5,884 nucleotides of DNA from an uncultured Campylobacter sp. (GCF_938045465.1 NZ_CALIBF010000016.1:1-5884); one strand, 5' to 3'; shown: positions 1 through 5,264, counted from the stretch's first letter. Numbers and translations are program-made. Notes: a model not told the origin generated them from the letters alone.

Positions 1-643
1 CATTCGCTTCAGCCTCGCTTATATGGACGTTTTTGGCGACCTTTTTAGAAAAAAAGTATGTGGCGATCAGCACCGGCAAGGACACTACCGCGCCCATTGC
101 GATTACGAGCAGTAGATTGCCGCCTAGACCTACGGCACCTGCTGCGGCGATCGGTCCCGGAGTCGGCGGGATGAATACGTGCGAGGCGTAAAGTCCGCCG
201 GAGAGCGCTACTGCAAGAGCGACCGGATTTTCGCCGATTTTTTTGCTGATCGCTTCACGGATTGGGTTTAAAACGACGAAGCCGCTGTCGCAAAATACGG
301 GGATACCTACGATCCAGCCCATTATGAGCATCGCAAGCTCGGGGCGCTTTTGCCCGACTACGTTTACGACCATATCGGCGAGTTTGAGCGCCGCGCCCGT
401 CTTTTCGAGCACGGTGCCGATGAGCGCGCCGAAGATTATGACGATACCGATACTCTTAAACGTGCCGCTGAATCCGTCGCCGATAATCGCGGGGATCTTG
501 GCTAGCGGTATGCCCGCAACGATCGCGAGCGCCAGGGAGATAAGCATTAGCGCCAAAAACGGGTGAACGCCTGCTTTGGAGATCAAAAAAATCATCACGA
601 CGACCGCTATGGCGAAGCAGATGATTAACGCAACACCGCTCAT
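1..643 (-). CDS. GntP-family gluconate:H+ symporter, N-terminal half (partial)
   Basis: An open frame of 214 codons runs from an ATG at 643 off the left edge. The start MSGVALIICFAIAVVVMIFL begins a hydrophobic protein with several membrane segments. It contains features typical of the GntP/gluconate permease family: HPFLALM near residue 27, a long hydrophobic run followed by GALIGTVLEKTGAA, IVGIPVFCDSGFVVLNP near residues 110-126, and SGGLYASHVFIPPTPGPIAAAG near residues 148-169. Family members are about 440-450 residues, so roughly half is present. The role is proton-coupled uptake of gluconate or a related sugar acid across the inner membrane; the exact substrate cannot be read from the sequence. 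The start is supported by an AAGGAG at 649-654, five bases upstream of the ATG. It reads away from the repeat-rich spacer and probably has its own promoter there. The family call is sure; the substrate is not. Confidence 0.9.
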   Translation of the reverse strand, partial: MSGVALIICFAIAVVVMIFLISKAGVHPFLALMLISLALAIVAGIPLAKIPAIIGDGFSGTFKSIGIVIIFGALIGTVLEKTGAALKLADMVVNVVGQKRPELAMLIMGWIVGIPVFCDSGFVVLNPIREAISKKIGENPVALAVALSGGLYASHVFIPPTPGPIAAAGAVGLGGNLLLVIAMGAVVSLPVLIATYFFSKKVAKNVHISEAEAN

Positions 644-672
644 AAAAGCTCCTTGAATGGATTTAATTTGCT

Positions 673-701
673 CGCAAGCGGTTTAAGCTAAGCCGTTTGC
701 G
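673..701. promoter_or_regulatory. Imperfect palindrome upstream of the GntP gene, possible operator
   Basis: Arms CGCAAGCGGTT (673-683) and AGCCGTTTGCG (691-701) are complementary at 9 of 11 positions around a 7-base centre. The other two positions are G-U pairs in a plus-strand transcript but A-C mismatches in the minus-strand leader of the permease gene. The near-symmetry of the DNA and its position 30-58 bp before the ATG fit a repressor operator at least as well as an RNA hairpin. No regulator gene is in the window, so the role is inferred only. Confidence 0.35.
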
Positions 702-720
702 CTTCAAATTTAATGCGGTA

Positions 721-726
721 ATTTTA
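721..726 (-). promoter_or_regulatory. Candidate -10 box for the GntP gene
   Basis: On the minus strand the sequence CGCTAAAAT offers TAAAAT as a -10 box. It is preceded by an AT-rich stretch, as is common in Campylobacter promoters, which often lack a clear -35. Transcription would begin near 714, placing the 673-701 palindrome just downstream where a bound repressor could block elongation. AT-rich spacers give such matches easily, so confidence is low. Confidence 0.3.
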
Positions 727-817
727 GCGAAATTTTAATATAAAGCAAGAATGGCGGCGTTAAATTCATGAAAATTTATGATTTATGCGTGAATGATGGA
801 CTAGCTAGCGGAGTTTG

Positions 818-864
818 TCGGTTGGAATTTATCGGTTGGAATTTATCGGTTGGAATTTATCGGT
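818..864. repeat. 14-bp tandem repeat, 3.4 copies
   Basis: The unit TCGGTTGGAATTTA occurs three times without change at 818-831, 832-845 and 846-859, followed by a partial TCGGT at 860-864. Because the unit is not a multiple of three, copy-number change would shift any frame passing through, but no convincing gene crosses it. Perfect identity of the copies points to recent expansion by slippage. Confidence 0.9.
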
Positions 865-984
865 GCCGCGCGGCGAGAGGCGGTTTAAATTTTAAAATTT
901 GCAGTGTTTGGCTTGACACACGTTGCGCGGCGGCGGAAATTTTATCGCGGATCTGTCGTCGTAGCGCAGCAACGGGGCGGTGCA

Positions 985-1056
985 CTTGCGTCTTACACGT
1001 AGGTTTGAGAGCTTAAAGGGCGTGAGCTACGAGGACGGCTTTGCGGCGCTTGCTGC
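985..1056 (+). pseudogene. Decayed fragment resembling an EamA-family transporter gene
   Basis: Bases 1019-1056 match the reverse complement of 2439-2476, inside the EamA gene, at 36 of 38 positions. Weaker similarity continues upstream to about 985 (TTACACG, GGTTTG, AGCT in the same order) with a one-base length change. In the plus-strand frame the piece reads LKGVSYEDGFAALAADS, against GGVSDADGFAALAAVV in the intact transporter. Similarity stops abruptly after 1056, and no start or full gene is present. This is best read as a remnant of a duplicated or related transporter gene, in the opposite orientation to the intact one. The 38-bp match is direct; the gene-remnant reading is inference. 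Confidence 0.5.
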
Positions 1057-1115
1057 TGACAGCGGCGATCGAAGGCGTAGTATCGGCGACGGCAGCAGTG
1101 AGGCGGAAACAATGG

Positions 1116-1537
1116 AATTTTGACATAAGATCGGCGATGATAGAATTTTTGATCGTAATACTTGCAGCGGCGATAAAATTTTTAATTGAAACTATCGATA
1201 GAAGCAGCGGCTGAATTTTATTAAAACTATTGGCGCAGCGGCGAAATTTTGATTTTAGCGGCGCCAGAGAAGCTGTTTTGACAAGATAGAATTTTAATCA
1301 AAGGCAGAAGCAGCGTCGGCAGAGCTTCGATCAAAAACGGCGCGTAGCAGCTCGGATAAAAACCGGCGACAATGCCCAATCTCTAAAATTTTAATCAAGA
1401 ATACTCGGAATGCTAGAATTTCTAGCGATAATCTTAGCTCGCCCGAGTTAAAATTTTGATCGAGAGTATCTGGCGATAGAATTTCATTCAAAGCTAGCAA
1501 TGACGAAATTTTACGGCTCCGAAAACGACAGGAATTT
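1116..1537. repeat. Quasi-periodic AATTT blocks in spacer
   Basis: AATTT begins at 1116, 1144, 1177, 1214, 1245, 1290, 1387, 1417, 1452, 1480, 1507 and 1533. Spacings are mostly 26-37 bp, with one of 45 and one of 97 (about three units). Many blocks extend to GAATTTTGATC or AAATTTTAATCAA, with GCGGCGATA-like sequence between them. This could be a degenerate tandem array or remnant coding sequence. AATTT is a common word in Campylobacter, so some regularity may be chance. Confidence 0.35.
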
Positions 1538-1678
1538 TACTATTTGAAGGCAACGGGAGGAGGGGGGGGTGCAGCTTTTTATATGATTTTTCTGCGAGCC
1601 TGCCGTGATCCTTTACAATTTTTTAAAATTCCAGACGGTATTTGCGCGGTTTATATGTGACGAAATTTTACGGTTCGG
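1501..1678 (+). repeat. Direct repeat pair TGACGAAATTTTACGG
   Basis: Sixteen identical bases occur at 1501-1516 and 1658-1673; over 21 bases the match is 19 of 21. The copies are 157 bp apart in the same direction, and the G8 run lies between them. They might mark a small duplication or an excisable segment, but nothing gene-like lies between. Confidence 0.5.
1562..1569 (+). repeat. G8 homopolymer run
   Basis: Eight consecutive G residues follow a GGGAGGA stretch. Runs of about this length are the usual slippage-prone switches of Campylobacter contingency genes, but here no reading frame on either strand gives a recognisable product across the tract. Confidence 0.6.
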
Positions 1679-1779
1679 TAAATTTATAGAGCAATTTAAA
1701 TTTACAAAGTCGCTTAAATTTATAAACTACTGCGCCTCTTTTTGAGCGCTCTTTGCGCGCATAAATTTAATCGGCAGTT

Positions 1780-2202
1780 CTATCTAATCCGCAAAATTTT
1801 AGTTTTTGAAATTTTATATATTCTCGAGCTTGCGTTTTGGCTGAAATTTTGATCCACGACCTGATCTGCCGCCGCTTTCGCCCAGGCTTCGTCGAAGTTT
1901 TGCCCGTTTAGATTTGCGCTGCTGGAGTAGAGCCAGTCAAATTGCCTCAAAAACTCCTCGTGAGCGCACTCTTTCACGACGCGCACGGCGGTGCCGTTCG
2001 GGTATAAAAAGGTCGTTTTCCTCGCGCGGCGCACTAAATTTTTAAATTTAGCAGGTACGCGAGCGAGGTTTTTTAACTCGCTAAGCTTCGCCGTCGTTAC
2101 AAGGCAGGGTTTATCCGCAGGACGGTGTTTAAGCGCGTTTATCTCGCGAAAATCTTTACTCAAAAACCCAGCCGTCGTATCAGTCTGCGCCAAATAGATC
2201 AT
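1780..2202 (-). CDS. Short Sua5/YciO/YrdC-family protein (threonylcarbamoyl-AMP synthase-like)
   Basis: The 140-residue protein begins MIYLAQTDTTAGFLSKDF. It shows the landmarks of the YrdC/TsaC fold: QTDTTAGFLS at residues 6-15 (counterpart of the nucleotide-binding PTDT-type motif), LKHRPADKP near 24-32 (the K-x-R pair of the active site), TAVRVV in the middle and SSSANLNG near residues 92-99 (the SxN motif). TsaC makes threonylcarbamoyl-AMP for the t6A37 tRNA modification. At 140 residues this is shorter than the usual 180-200, so it may be a compact paralog rather than the main t6A enzyme. The ATG at 2202 is chosen because GGAGGAG lies just before it; a longer frame reaching 2322 only overlaps the transporter gene. 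It starts 13 bases after that gene's stop, so the two are probably co-transcribed. Family certain, exact role less so. Confidence 0.85.
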   Translation of the reverse strand: MIYLAQTDTTAGFLSKDFREINALKHRPADKPCLVTTAKLSELKNLARVPAKFKNLVRRARKTTFLYPNGTAVRVVKECAHEEFLRQFDWLYSSSANLNGQNFDEAWAKAAADQVVDQNFSQNASSRIYKISKTKILRIR

Positions 2203-2215
2203 CTCTCCTCCAAAT

Positions 2216-3115
2216 TTACGCCTTTTTCCTATCTTTAGCCAGCAAAAATATGCACGAGATAATGAGCGTAAAGCCCGCAAAATCAAGGAACACGAACTCC
2301 GTCCCCAGCCAAAAATAAGCAAACGCCGCCGCGCTCACCGGCTCGATGCACGCGATCATGCTCGCCCTGCTTGCGCCTATTATCTTTAGCCCCGTCATGT
2401 AAAAGCTAAACGCGCATATCGTGCCTAAAATCACCACCGCAGCAAGCGCCGCAAAGCCGTCCGCGTCGCTCACGCCGCCCAGCTGCCAAACCCGCGTGTA
2501 AAGCGCGAGCGCGCCGCCGCCGATGACCATGCCCCAGCCTAAATTTAGCGCGACGGGGTATTTTTGATTTAGCTTCGTTGGGATGAGGCTGTAGATCACG
2601 ACGCCAAGCGCGCTAATGAGGCACCAAACCAGCGCCCCCGCGCTGATAACCAGCGAGCCAAGATCGCCGTGGGTGGCGAGCAGCACGACGCCCAGCACCG
2701 CGAAAATGAGCGCGATGAGCTCGACCTTTTTAGGCGCGCGCCGCTGTGAAAAGCAAACGACGGCAAGGATGAGCGCGGGCGCGGAGTACTGGATCACGGT
2801 CGCGACGGCGGCGTTTGAGAGCTCGACACCGCAAAAGTACGAATACTGCGTCATCATAAGCCCAAAAAACGCGTAGATGAGCAGCTGCGGCAATAGCGCG
2901 CGATCTTTTAGCGGCGCGAGAGCTGCGCGCGGCGAACGCGCTAAATAGTACGCCACCATCGCAAGCCCCGCAAGGCCTAGGCGGTAGGGCACGAGCCAGT
3001 CGGCGCTGACGCCTTTTTGCGTGAACAGATACTGCCCGCAAACGCTGCTAAAGCCCCATAATACGCCGCCAAGAAGCGTGATGAAAACGCCGAAAAATTC
3101 GCTCTGTGATCTCAT
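2216..3115 (-). CDS. EamA/DMT-family inner-membrane transporter
   Basis: The 299-residue protein starts MRSQSEFFGVFITLLGGVLW and has about ten hydrophobic segments arranged as two related halves, the layout of the EamA (drug/metabolite transporter) superfamily. Typical signs are LLGGVLWGFSSVCGQYLF in the first helix, ALSNAAVATVIQYSAPALIL-like sequence (ELSNAAVATVIQYSAPALIL here) ending the first half, and SRASMIACIEPVSAAAFAYF near the end of the second half, the usual EP-containing helix. Such proteins export or import small metabolites; the substrate is unknown. The ATG at 3115 follows AAGGTGG; an upstream TTG at 3202 would add 29 polar residues before the first helix and lacks a ribosome binding site, so I reject it. 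It leads a unit with the Sua5-like gene. Confidence 0.9.
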   Translation of the reverse strand: MRSQSEFFGVFITLLGGVLWGFSSVCGQYLFTQKGVSADWLVPYRLGLAGLAMVAYYLARSPRAALAPLKDRALLPQLLIYAFFGLMMTQYSYFCGVELSNAAVATVIQYSAPALILAVVCFSQRRAPKKVELIALIFAVLGVVLLATHGDLGSLVISAGALVWCLISALGVVIYSLIPTKLNQKYPVALNLGWGMVIGGGALALYTRVWQLGGVSDADGFAALAAVVILGTICAFSFYMTGLKIIGASRASMIACIEPVSAAAFAYFWLGTEFVFLDFAGFTLIISCIFLLAKDRKKA

Positions 3116-3139
3116 TTGCCACCTTAAATTTAAAGCCAA

Positions 3140-3145
3140 AGTATA
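3140..3145 (-). promoter_or_regulatory. Candidate -10 box for the EamA / Sua5-like unit
   Basis: On the minus strand TTGTATACTTTGG contains TATACT with an upstream TG (TGTATACT), an extended -10 about 25 bases before the ATG at 3115. Just upstream, AGCTTA (3148-3153) and TAAGCT (3158-3163) form a small inverted repeat that could bind a regulator. No -35 match is obvious. The leader would be very short, and the assignment is tentative. Confidence 0.35.
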
Positions 3146-3377
3146 CAAGCTTATGCTTAAGCTGGGGTTAAATTTGGGGTTTGGGCGCGGCGCGATGAGC
3201 AAGGTAGGCGGAATTAAATTTAGACAAATGTAGCAAAAATAGGCAAAGATTTAAATTTGAGCGGATGGATAAGGAGGGCATTGTAAAATAATCTTCGAGG
3301 TTGTATTGTAAAATTTAAATGCGACAAGATGTGCGAAAATATCGCGCGGCTGGACGAGGCGGTTTTAAATTTAATCG

Positions 3378-3394
3378 CCCCCCCCCCCCCCCCC
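3378..3394 (+). repeat. C17 (G17 on the minus strand) homopolymeric tract
   Basis: Seventeen uninterrupted C residues lie between TTAATCG and GTTCTTAC. Tracts of this kind are hypermutable by slippage in Campylobacter and usually drive phase variation. On the minus strand every frame entering the tract is closed nearby (stops at 3404-3406, 3399-3401 and 3433-3435), so it does not switch a gene read that way. On the plus strand a short frame from 3329 crosses it and would end at different places with 16, 17 or 18 C. The tract lies 263 bp upstream of the EamA start. Confidence 0.9.
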
Positions 3395-3627
3395 GTTCTT
3401 ACTTCAGCCTTGCATTCGCAGCTTTTTAAGAATTAGTTCGAATGTAGCTTGGTGTTTCCTCTTGCTTGTAAACTGTTTTAGCGGAGTGAAAAAGATGGCA
3501 ACAAACGCAGAGAACAAAAAATAGCCTGTGAATCTCAAAATTTTAAAATAGCAACGTATATTTTTTTGCGGTTTCAAATTTGCGAAGCAGAAAGCGAAAA
3601 GCGCACTAAAATTCAAACGCTTAAATT

Positions 3628-4443
3628 TTAAAATTTCAAACTCTCTTGTTCTAATAGTCGCAAATCCGAAATCTTTCGCCTAAATTCGGCGAAATTCGCG
3701 TCTAGCTCGCGTTTGCGCTTTAGAGCGATATCTATAAACTCGTCCTCTTTTTCGATACCTACGAATTTTCGTTCTAGCAAATTCGCAGCTACACCGGTCG
3801 TCGCAGAGCCTGCAAAAGGATCACAAACGACGCTATTTTGAGTGCTCGCCATTAAAATTAACCGCACCAAAAGCGGTAGCGGTTTTTGCGTCGGATGCTT
3901 GCCGCACGCCTTCTCCCACGGCGCGATCGCGGGCAAGTTCCACACGTCACGCATCTGCTTGTCGTTATTTAGCTTTTTCATTAGCTCATAGTTGAAAATA
4001 TGCTTAAATTTCTCACTTTTTCTTGCCCAGATGATCTGCTCCGAGCCGTGCGTGAGATAGCGGCAGCTGAAATTCGGCGGCGGATTGGTCTTCGCCCACG
4101 TGATGACGTTTAGGATTTTGTAGTCCAGCTTTTGCAGCGCCCGACCGATCGAAAATATATTATGATACGTCCCGCTTATCATTACGCTGCCGTTATTCGT
4201 GAGTGCATCTTTGGCGAGCGCAAGCCATTCGAGATTAAATTTATCTATCTCATTGATGCCGTAGCTTTTGTCCCACTCGCCCTTGTTTACGCTTACGATT
4301 TGCCCGCTTTGAATACTAAGTCCGTCATTTGAGAGAAAGTAGGGCGGATCGGCAAAAATGAGGTCAAACTCGCCTTTAAATTTAGGCAAAATATTGAAGC
4401 AATCGCCTTTAAAAAGCTTAAAATCATCGGCTAACTTAAACAT
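3628..4443 (-). CDS. DpnA-like adenine-N6 DNA methyltransferase (GATC type predicted)
   Basis: This 271-residue enzyme is predicted to transfer a methyl group from S-adenosylmethionine to the adenine of GATC. The catalytic motif DPPY is at residues 32-35, KHPTQKP at 182-188 and the AdoMet-binding DPFAGSATTG at 208-217. Catalytic motif first and AdoMet site last is the beta-class order. FADPPYFLSNDG, NVITWAKTNPPPNFSCRYLT and KQMRDVWNLP closely resemble, from memory, pneumococcal DpnA (268 residues), which methylates GATC including single-stranded DNA. The ATG at 4443 overlaps the last eight bases of the endonuclease gene, so translation is probably coupled. No motif is damaged; it should be active whichever way the endonuclease segment faces. 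Specificity is inferred from this likeness and the DpnII-like neighbour. Confidence 0.92.
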   Translation of the reverse strand: MFKLADDFKLFKGDCFNILPKFKGEFDLIFADPPYFLSNDGLSIQSGQIVSVNKGEWDKSYGINEIDKFNLEWLALAKDALTNNGSVMISGTYHNIFSIGRALQKLDYKILNVITWAKTNPPPNFSCRYLTHGSEQIIWARKSEKFKHIFNYELMKKLNNDKQMRDVWNLPAIAPWEKACGKHPTQKPLPLLVRLILMASTQNSVVCDPFAGSATTGVAANLLERKFVGIEKEDEFIDIALKRKRELDANFAEFRRKISDLRLLEQESLKF

Positions 4444-4792
4444 TTTTAAGCTCTTTTATAAAGTAATAAAGCGTGGCGAGATTATAAATTTTAACGCTTT
4501 TGTAGGCTTCTTCCAGTTTGTTTTTAGCCGCCAGCCACCCCTGTCCGTCGGTTATCCAGATAAATTTAAATCCGCCACAAAGCGCGATCTTTTGTGCTAT
4601 TTCGATATAAGACCTTGCGACTTCATTTAGCTTCGAGCCACCCGTGCCGTAAAAATTCGCCTCGATCAGATATGTTACGCCGCCTGCGCTAATGACGAAA
4701 TCGAAAATCTTTTGATCGCTTCCTAAATTTAGAGCAAAATTCCTACTGCTGACCTCGGTTTGAAAGCAGATATTTTCACTCTTTTCGGGCAA
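4436..4792 (-). CDS. C-terminal fragment of the DpnII-like endonuclease
   Basis: This open frame of 118 codons begins at a TTG (4792) just inside the reversed segment, giving MPEK before native sequence from SENICFQTEV on. It holds the predicted catalytic D…E-A-N residues (IFDFVISAGG, LIEANFYGTG), GSKLNEVARSY and WITDGQGW, all typical of the DpnII C-terminal domain. Whether it is translated is doubtful: no good ribosome binding site precedes the TTG. If it is, it may mainly serve to bring ribosomes to the methyltransferase start, which its stop codon overlaps. Alone it lacks two thirds of the N-terminal region and is unlikely to cut DNA. Confidence 0.75.
   Translation of the reverse strand: MPEKSENICFQTEVSSRNFALNLGSDQKIFDFVISAGGVTYLIEANFYGTGGSKLNEVARSYIEIAQKIALCGGFKFIWITDGQGWLAAKNKLEEAYKSVKIYNLATLYYFIKELKNV
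4759..4780 (+). repeat. Left inverted repeat of the invertible segment
   Basis: This pairs with 5078-5099 at 21 of 22 positions. The core CAGATATTTTCACT (4767-4780) is perfect, then one mismatch at 4766 (G against A), then seven perfect bases. On the plus strand it reads LKADIFT; on the minus strand SENICFQ. The mismatch changes Ala to Thr in the first reading and is silent (Cys) in the other. Confidence 0.95.
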
Positions 4793-5107
4793 AACAAATG
4801 GTGTTTCGATGTGTTAAATTTACTCATTGCCGTTCGCGATAAAAACACGGACGTGATAGCGACTAGCGGTGAGCTAACGAAACTCGGAACGTATTTTAAA
4901 AGTCCCGAAAAAATTTATGAGTTTTGCCAAGAAAGCGGACTAGATAAAATTTTTACGGACGGAAAGGTTAAAAATTTGCACGATTACGTATTTGGCGTGG
5001 AAGTTGGACTCGATACAAATGCGCGAAAAAATCGCGGAGGCGTAAATTTCGCACGAACGATTTCAGAGTATCTTAAAAGTGAAAATATCTGTTTTCAAAT
5101 CCTTTGA
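4760..5107 (+). CDS. Reversed middle part of the DpnII-like endonuclease
   Basis: This plus-strand frame, opening with a TTG inside the left repeat, is not an independent gene. It encodes the central third of the endonuclease, including VLNLLIAVRDKNTD, IYEFCQESGLDKIF and the conserved VGLDTNARKNRGG block. It runs through the right repeat (SENICFQ) and stops at 5105-5107. No promoter or ribosome binding site points this way, and operon transcription gives only its antisense. Its preserved open frame is the key evidence that the gene was intact before inversion. Confidence 0.75.
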   Translation: MKADIFTLFGQNKWCFDVLNLLIAVRDKNTDVIATSGELTKLGTYFKSPEKIYEFCQESGLDKIFTDGKVKNLHDYVFGVEVGLDTNARKNRGGVNFARTISEYLKSENICFQIL

Positions 5108-5257
5108 ACCGAGTAAAAAATCAAGCGTGTGGAGCTTGATAGAAACGGCTTTTAGATTTTTGCCGCATTTTTCAAAGTCGGTAAAGTAGTCAAGGCTTGC
5201 ATTTGTTTTTCTAAGTGAGCGTAAAAAGTCATCGAATTTCGTTAAATTTGGTTCCAT
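5063..5257 (-). CDS. N-terminal fragment of the DpnII-like endonuclease
   Basis: This 64-codon frame is what ribosomes would read in the present orientation. The first 60 residues are native endonuclease sequence (FDDFLRSLRK, LDYFTDFEKC, LDFLLGSKDL), matching the start of DpnII-type enzymes. The last four (FKIL) come from the reversed segment before a TGA at 5063-5065. It lacks every catalytic residue and should be inactive. An upstream extension to 5332 only overlaps the DpnD-like gene and is discarded in favour of the ATG at 5257. Confidence 0.75.
   Translation of the reverse strand: MEPNLTKFDDFLRSLRKTNASLDYFTDFEKCGKNLKAVSIKLHTLDFLLGSKDLKTDIFTFKIL
5078..5099 (-). repeat. Right inverted repeat of the invertible segment
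   Basis: The minus strand here carries the same core CAGATATTTTCACT as the left repeat and reads LKTDIFT, the end of the N-terminal part of the endonuclease. The plus strand reads SENICFQ, the end of the reversed middle part. Two further bases match inward after one mismatch, giving 23 of 25 if counted to 5075. Confidence 0.95.
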
Positions 5258-5264
5258 AAATTTC

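Larger units (their letters stand above)
644..1779. other. Long spacer without a convincing gene
   Basis: This 1.1-kb stretch lies between the start of the permease gene and the end of the Sua5-like gene. Both strands have only short open frames, low in conserved motifs and without good ribosome binding sites. It contains a 14-bp tandem repeat at 818-864, a fragment similar to the EamA transporter gene around 985-1056, AATTT blocks recurring at about 26-45 bp from 1116 to 1537, a G8 run at 1562-1569, and a 16-bp direct repeat (1501 and 1658). The mix suggests decayed coding sequence rather than a simple regulatory spacer. I see no tRNA, rRNA or clear terminator. Confidence 0.6.
3116..3627. 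other. Spacer between the EamA gene and the R-M operon
   Basis: About 500 bp separate the start of the transporter gene from the end of the methyltransferase gene. The stretch holds the candidate promoter at 3140-3145, two copies of ATTGTAAAAT (3280-3289 and 3305-3314), an AAGGAGG at 3271-3277 with no usable start after it, and a C17 tract. A 70-codon minus-strand frame (3404-3616) begins with TTG and has no ribosome binding site, so it is not annotated. A plus-strand frame from ATG 3329 runs through the C tract, reading MCENIARLDEAVLNLIA then prolines, but has no ribosome binding site. Confidence 0.55.
4759..5099. other. Invertible (inverted) DNA segment inside the endonuclease gene
   Basis: The 341-bp segment consists of two 22-bp inverted repeats and 297 bp (99 codons) between them. 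Its present direction is opposite to the surrounding gene. Recombination between the repeats in either direction keeps both junctions in frame, because codon boundaries in the repeats correspond under reflection (base 4760 maps to 5098). No invertase, integrase or other recombinase is encoded in the window, so inversion would need an enzyme acting in trans or homology-based exchange. Reversibility is inferred; the reversed state is seen directly. Confidence 0.88.
4436..5257 (-). pseudogene. DpnII/MboI-family restriction endonuclease gene, interrupted by an internal inversion (OFF orientation)
   Basis: The whole locus encodes one DpnII-like GATC endonuclease, but the middle is reversed. Minus-strand codons 1-60 (5257-5078) read MEPNLTKFDDFLRSLRK onward to DIFT. 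The next 99 codons (4781-5077) read on the plus strand. The last 114 codons (4780-4436) again read on the minus strand. Mentally flipping the middle gives 273 residues with no stop or frameshift, close to DpnII (about 288). Landmarks in the rebuilt protein are DYVFGVEVGLDTNARKNRGG at 128-147, the likely catalytic D186 (FDFVI) with E199-A-N201 (LIEANFYG), and WITDGQGW. As it stands, translation from the start ends four codons past the repeat, at 5063. The ATG at 5257 follows TAGGA, which overlaps the stop of the DpnD-like gene. Intact reading on both sides argues against simple decay and for a reversible switch or a very recent event. Confidence 0.9.

Noticed and set aside
243..566. Plus-strand frame of 107 codons
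   Set aside because: It lies opposite the permease gene, whose minus-strand frame shows clear family motifs; the plus-strand product has none.
768..1016. Plus-strand frame of 82 codons
   Set aside because: It runs through the 14-bp tandem repeat, has no ribosome binding site and gives a cysteine- and arginine-rich product of no recognisable kind.
1294..1500. Minus-strand frame of 68 codons
   Set aside because: Built from the repeated AATTT blocks, no ribosome binding site and no motif.
1741..1779. Palindromes GAGCGCTC and TGCGCGCA after the Sua5-like gene as a terminator
   Set aside because: Stems are short self-complementary words, and no T-run follows on the minus strand.
2203..2322. N-terminal extension of the Sua5-like protein
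   Set aside because: It overlaps the transporter gene out of frame; the ATG at 2202 has a strong ribosome binding site and starts exactly where the family similarity begins.
3116..3202. N-terminal extension of the EamA protein from a TTG
   Set aside because: It adds 29 residues absent from the family, and the ATG at 3115 has an AAGGTGG before it.
3404..3616. Minus-strand 70-codon frame with a hydrophobic middle, just before the C17 tract
   Set aside because: TTG start without ribosome binding site, no known motif, and it ends in TGA before the tract, so tract length cannot switch it. It could be a repeat-associated relic; a genus-wide search would tell.
4760..5107. An independent gene antisense to the endonuclease
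   Set aside because: Its product is the missing central part of the endonuclease, so it is a reversed exon-like piece and not a separate gene.
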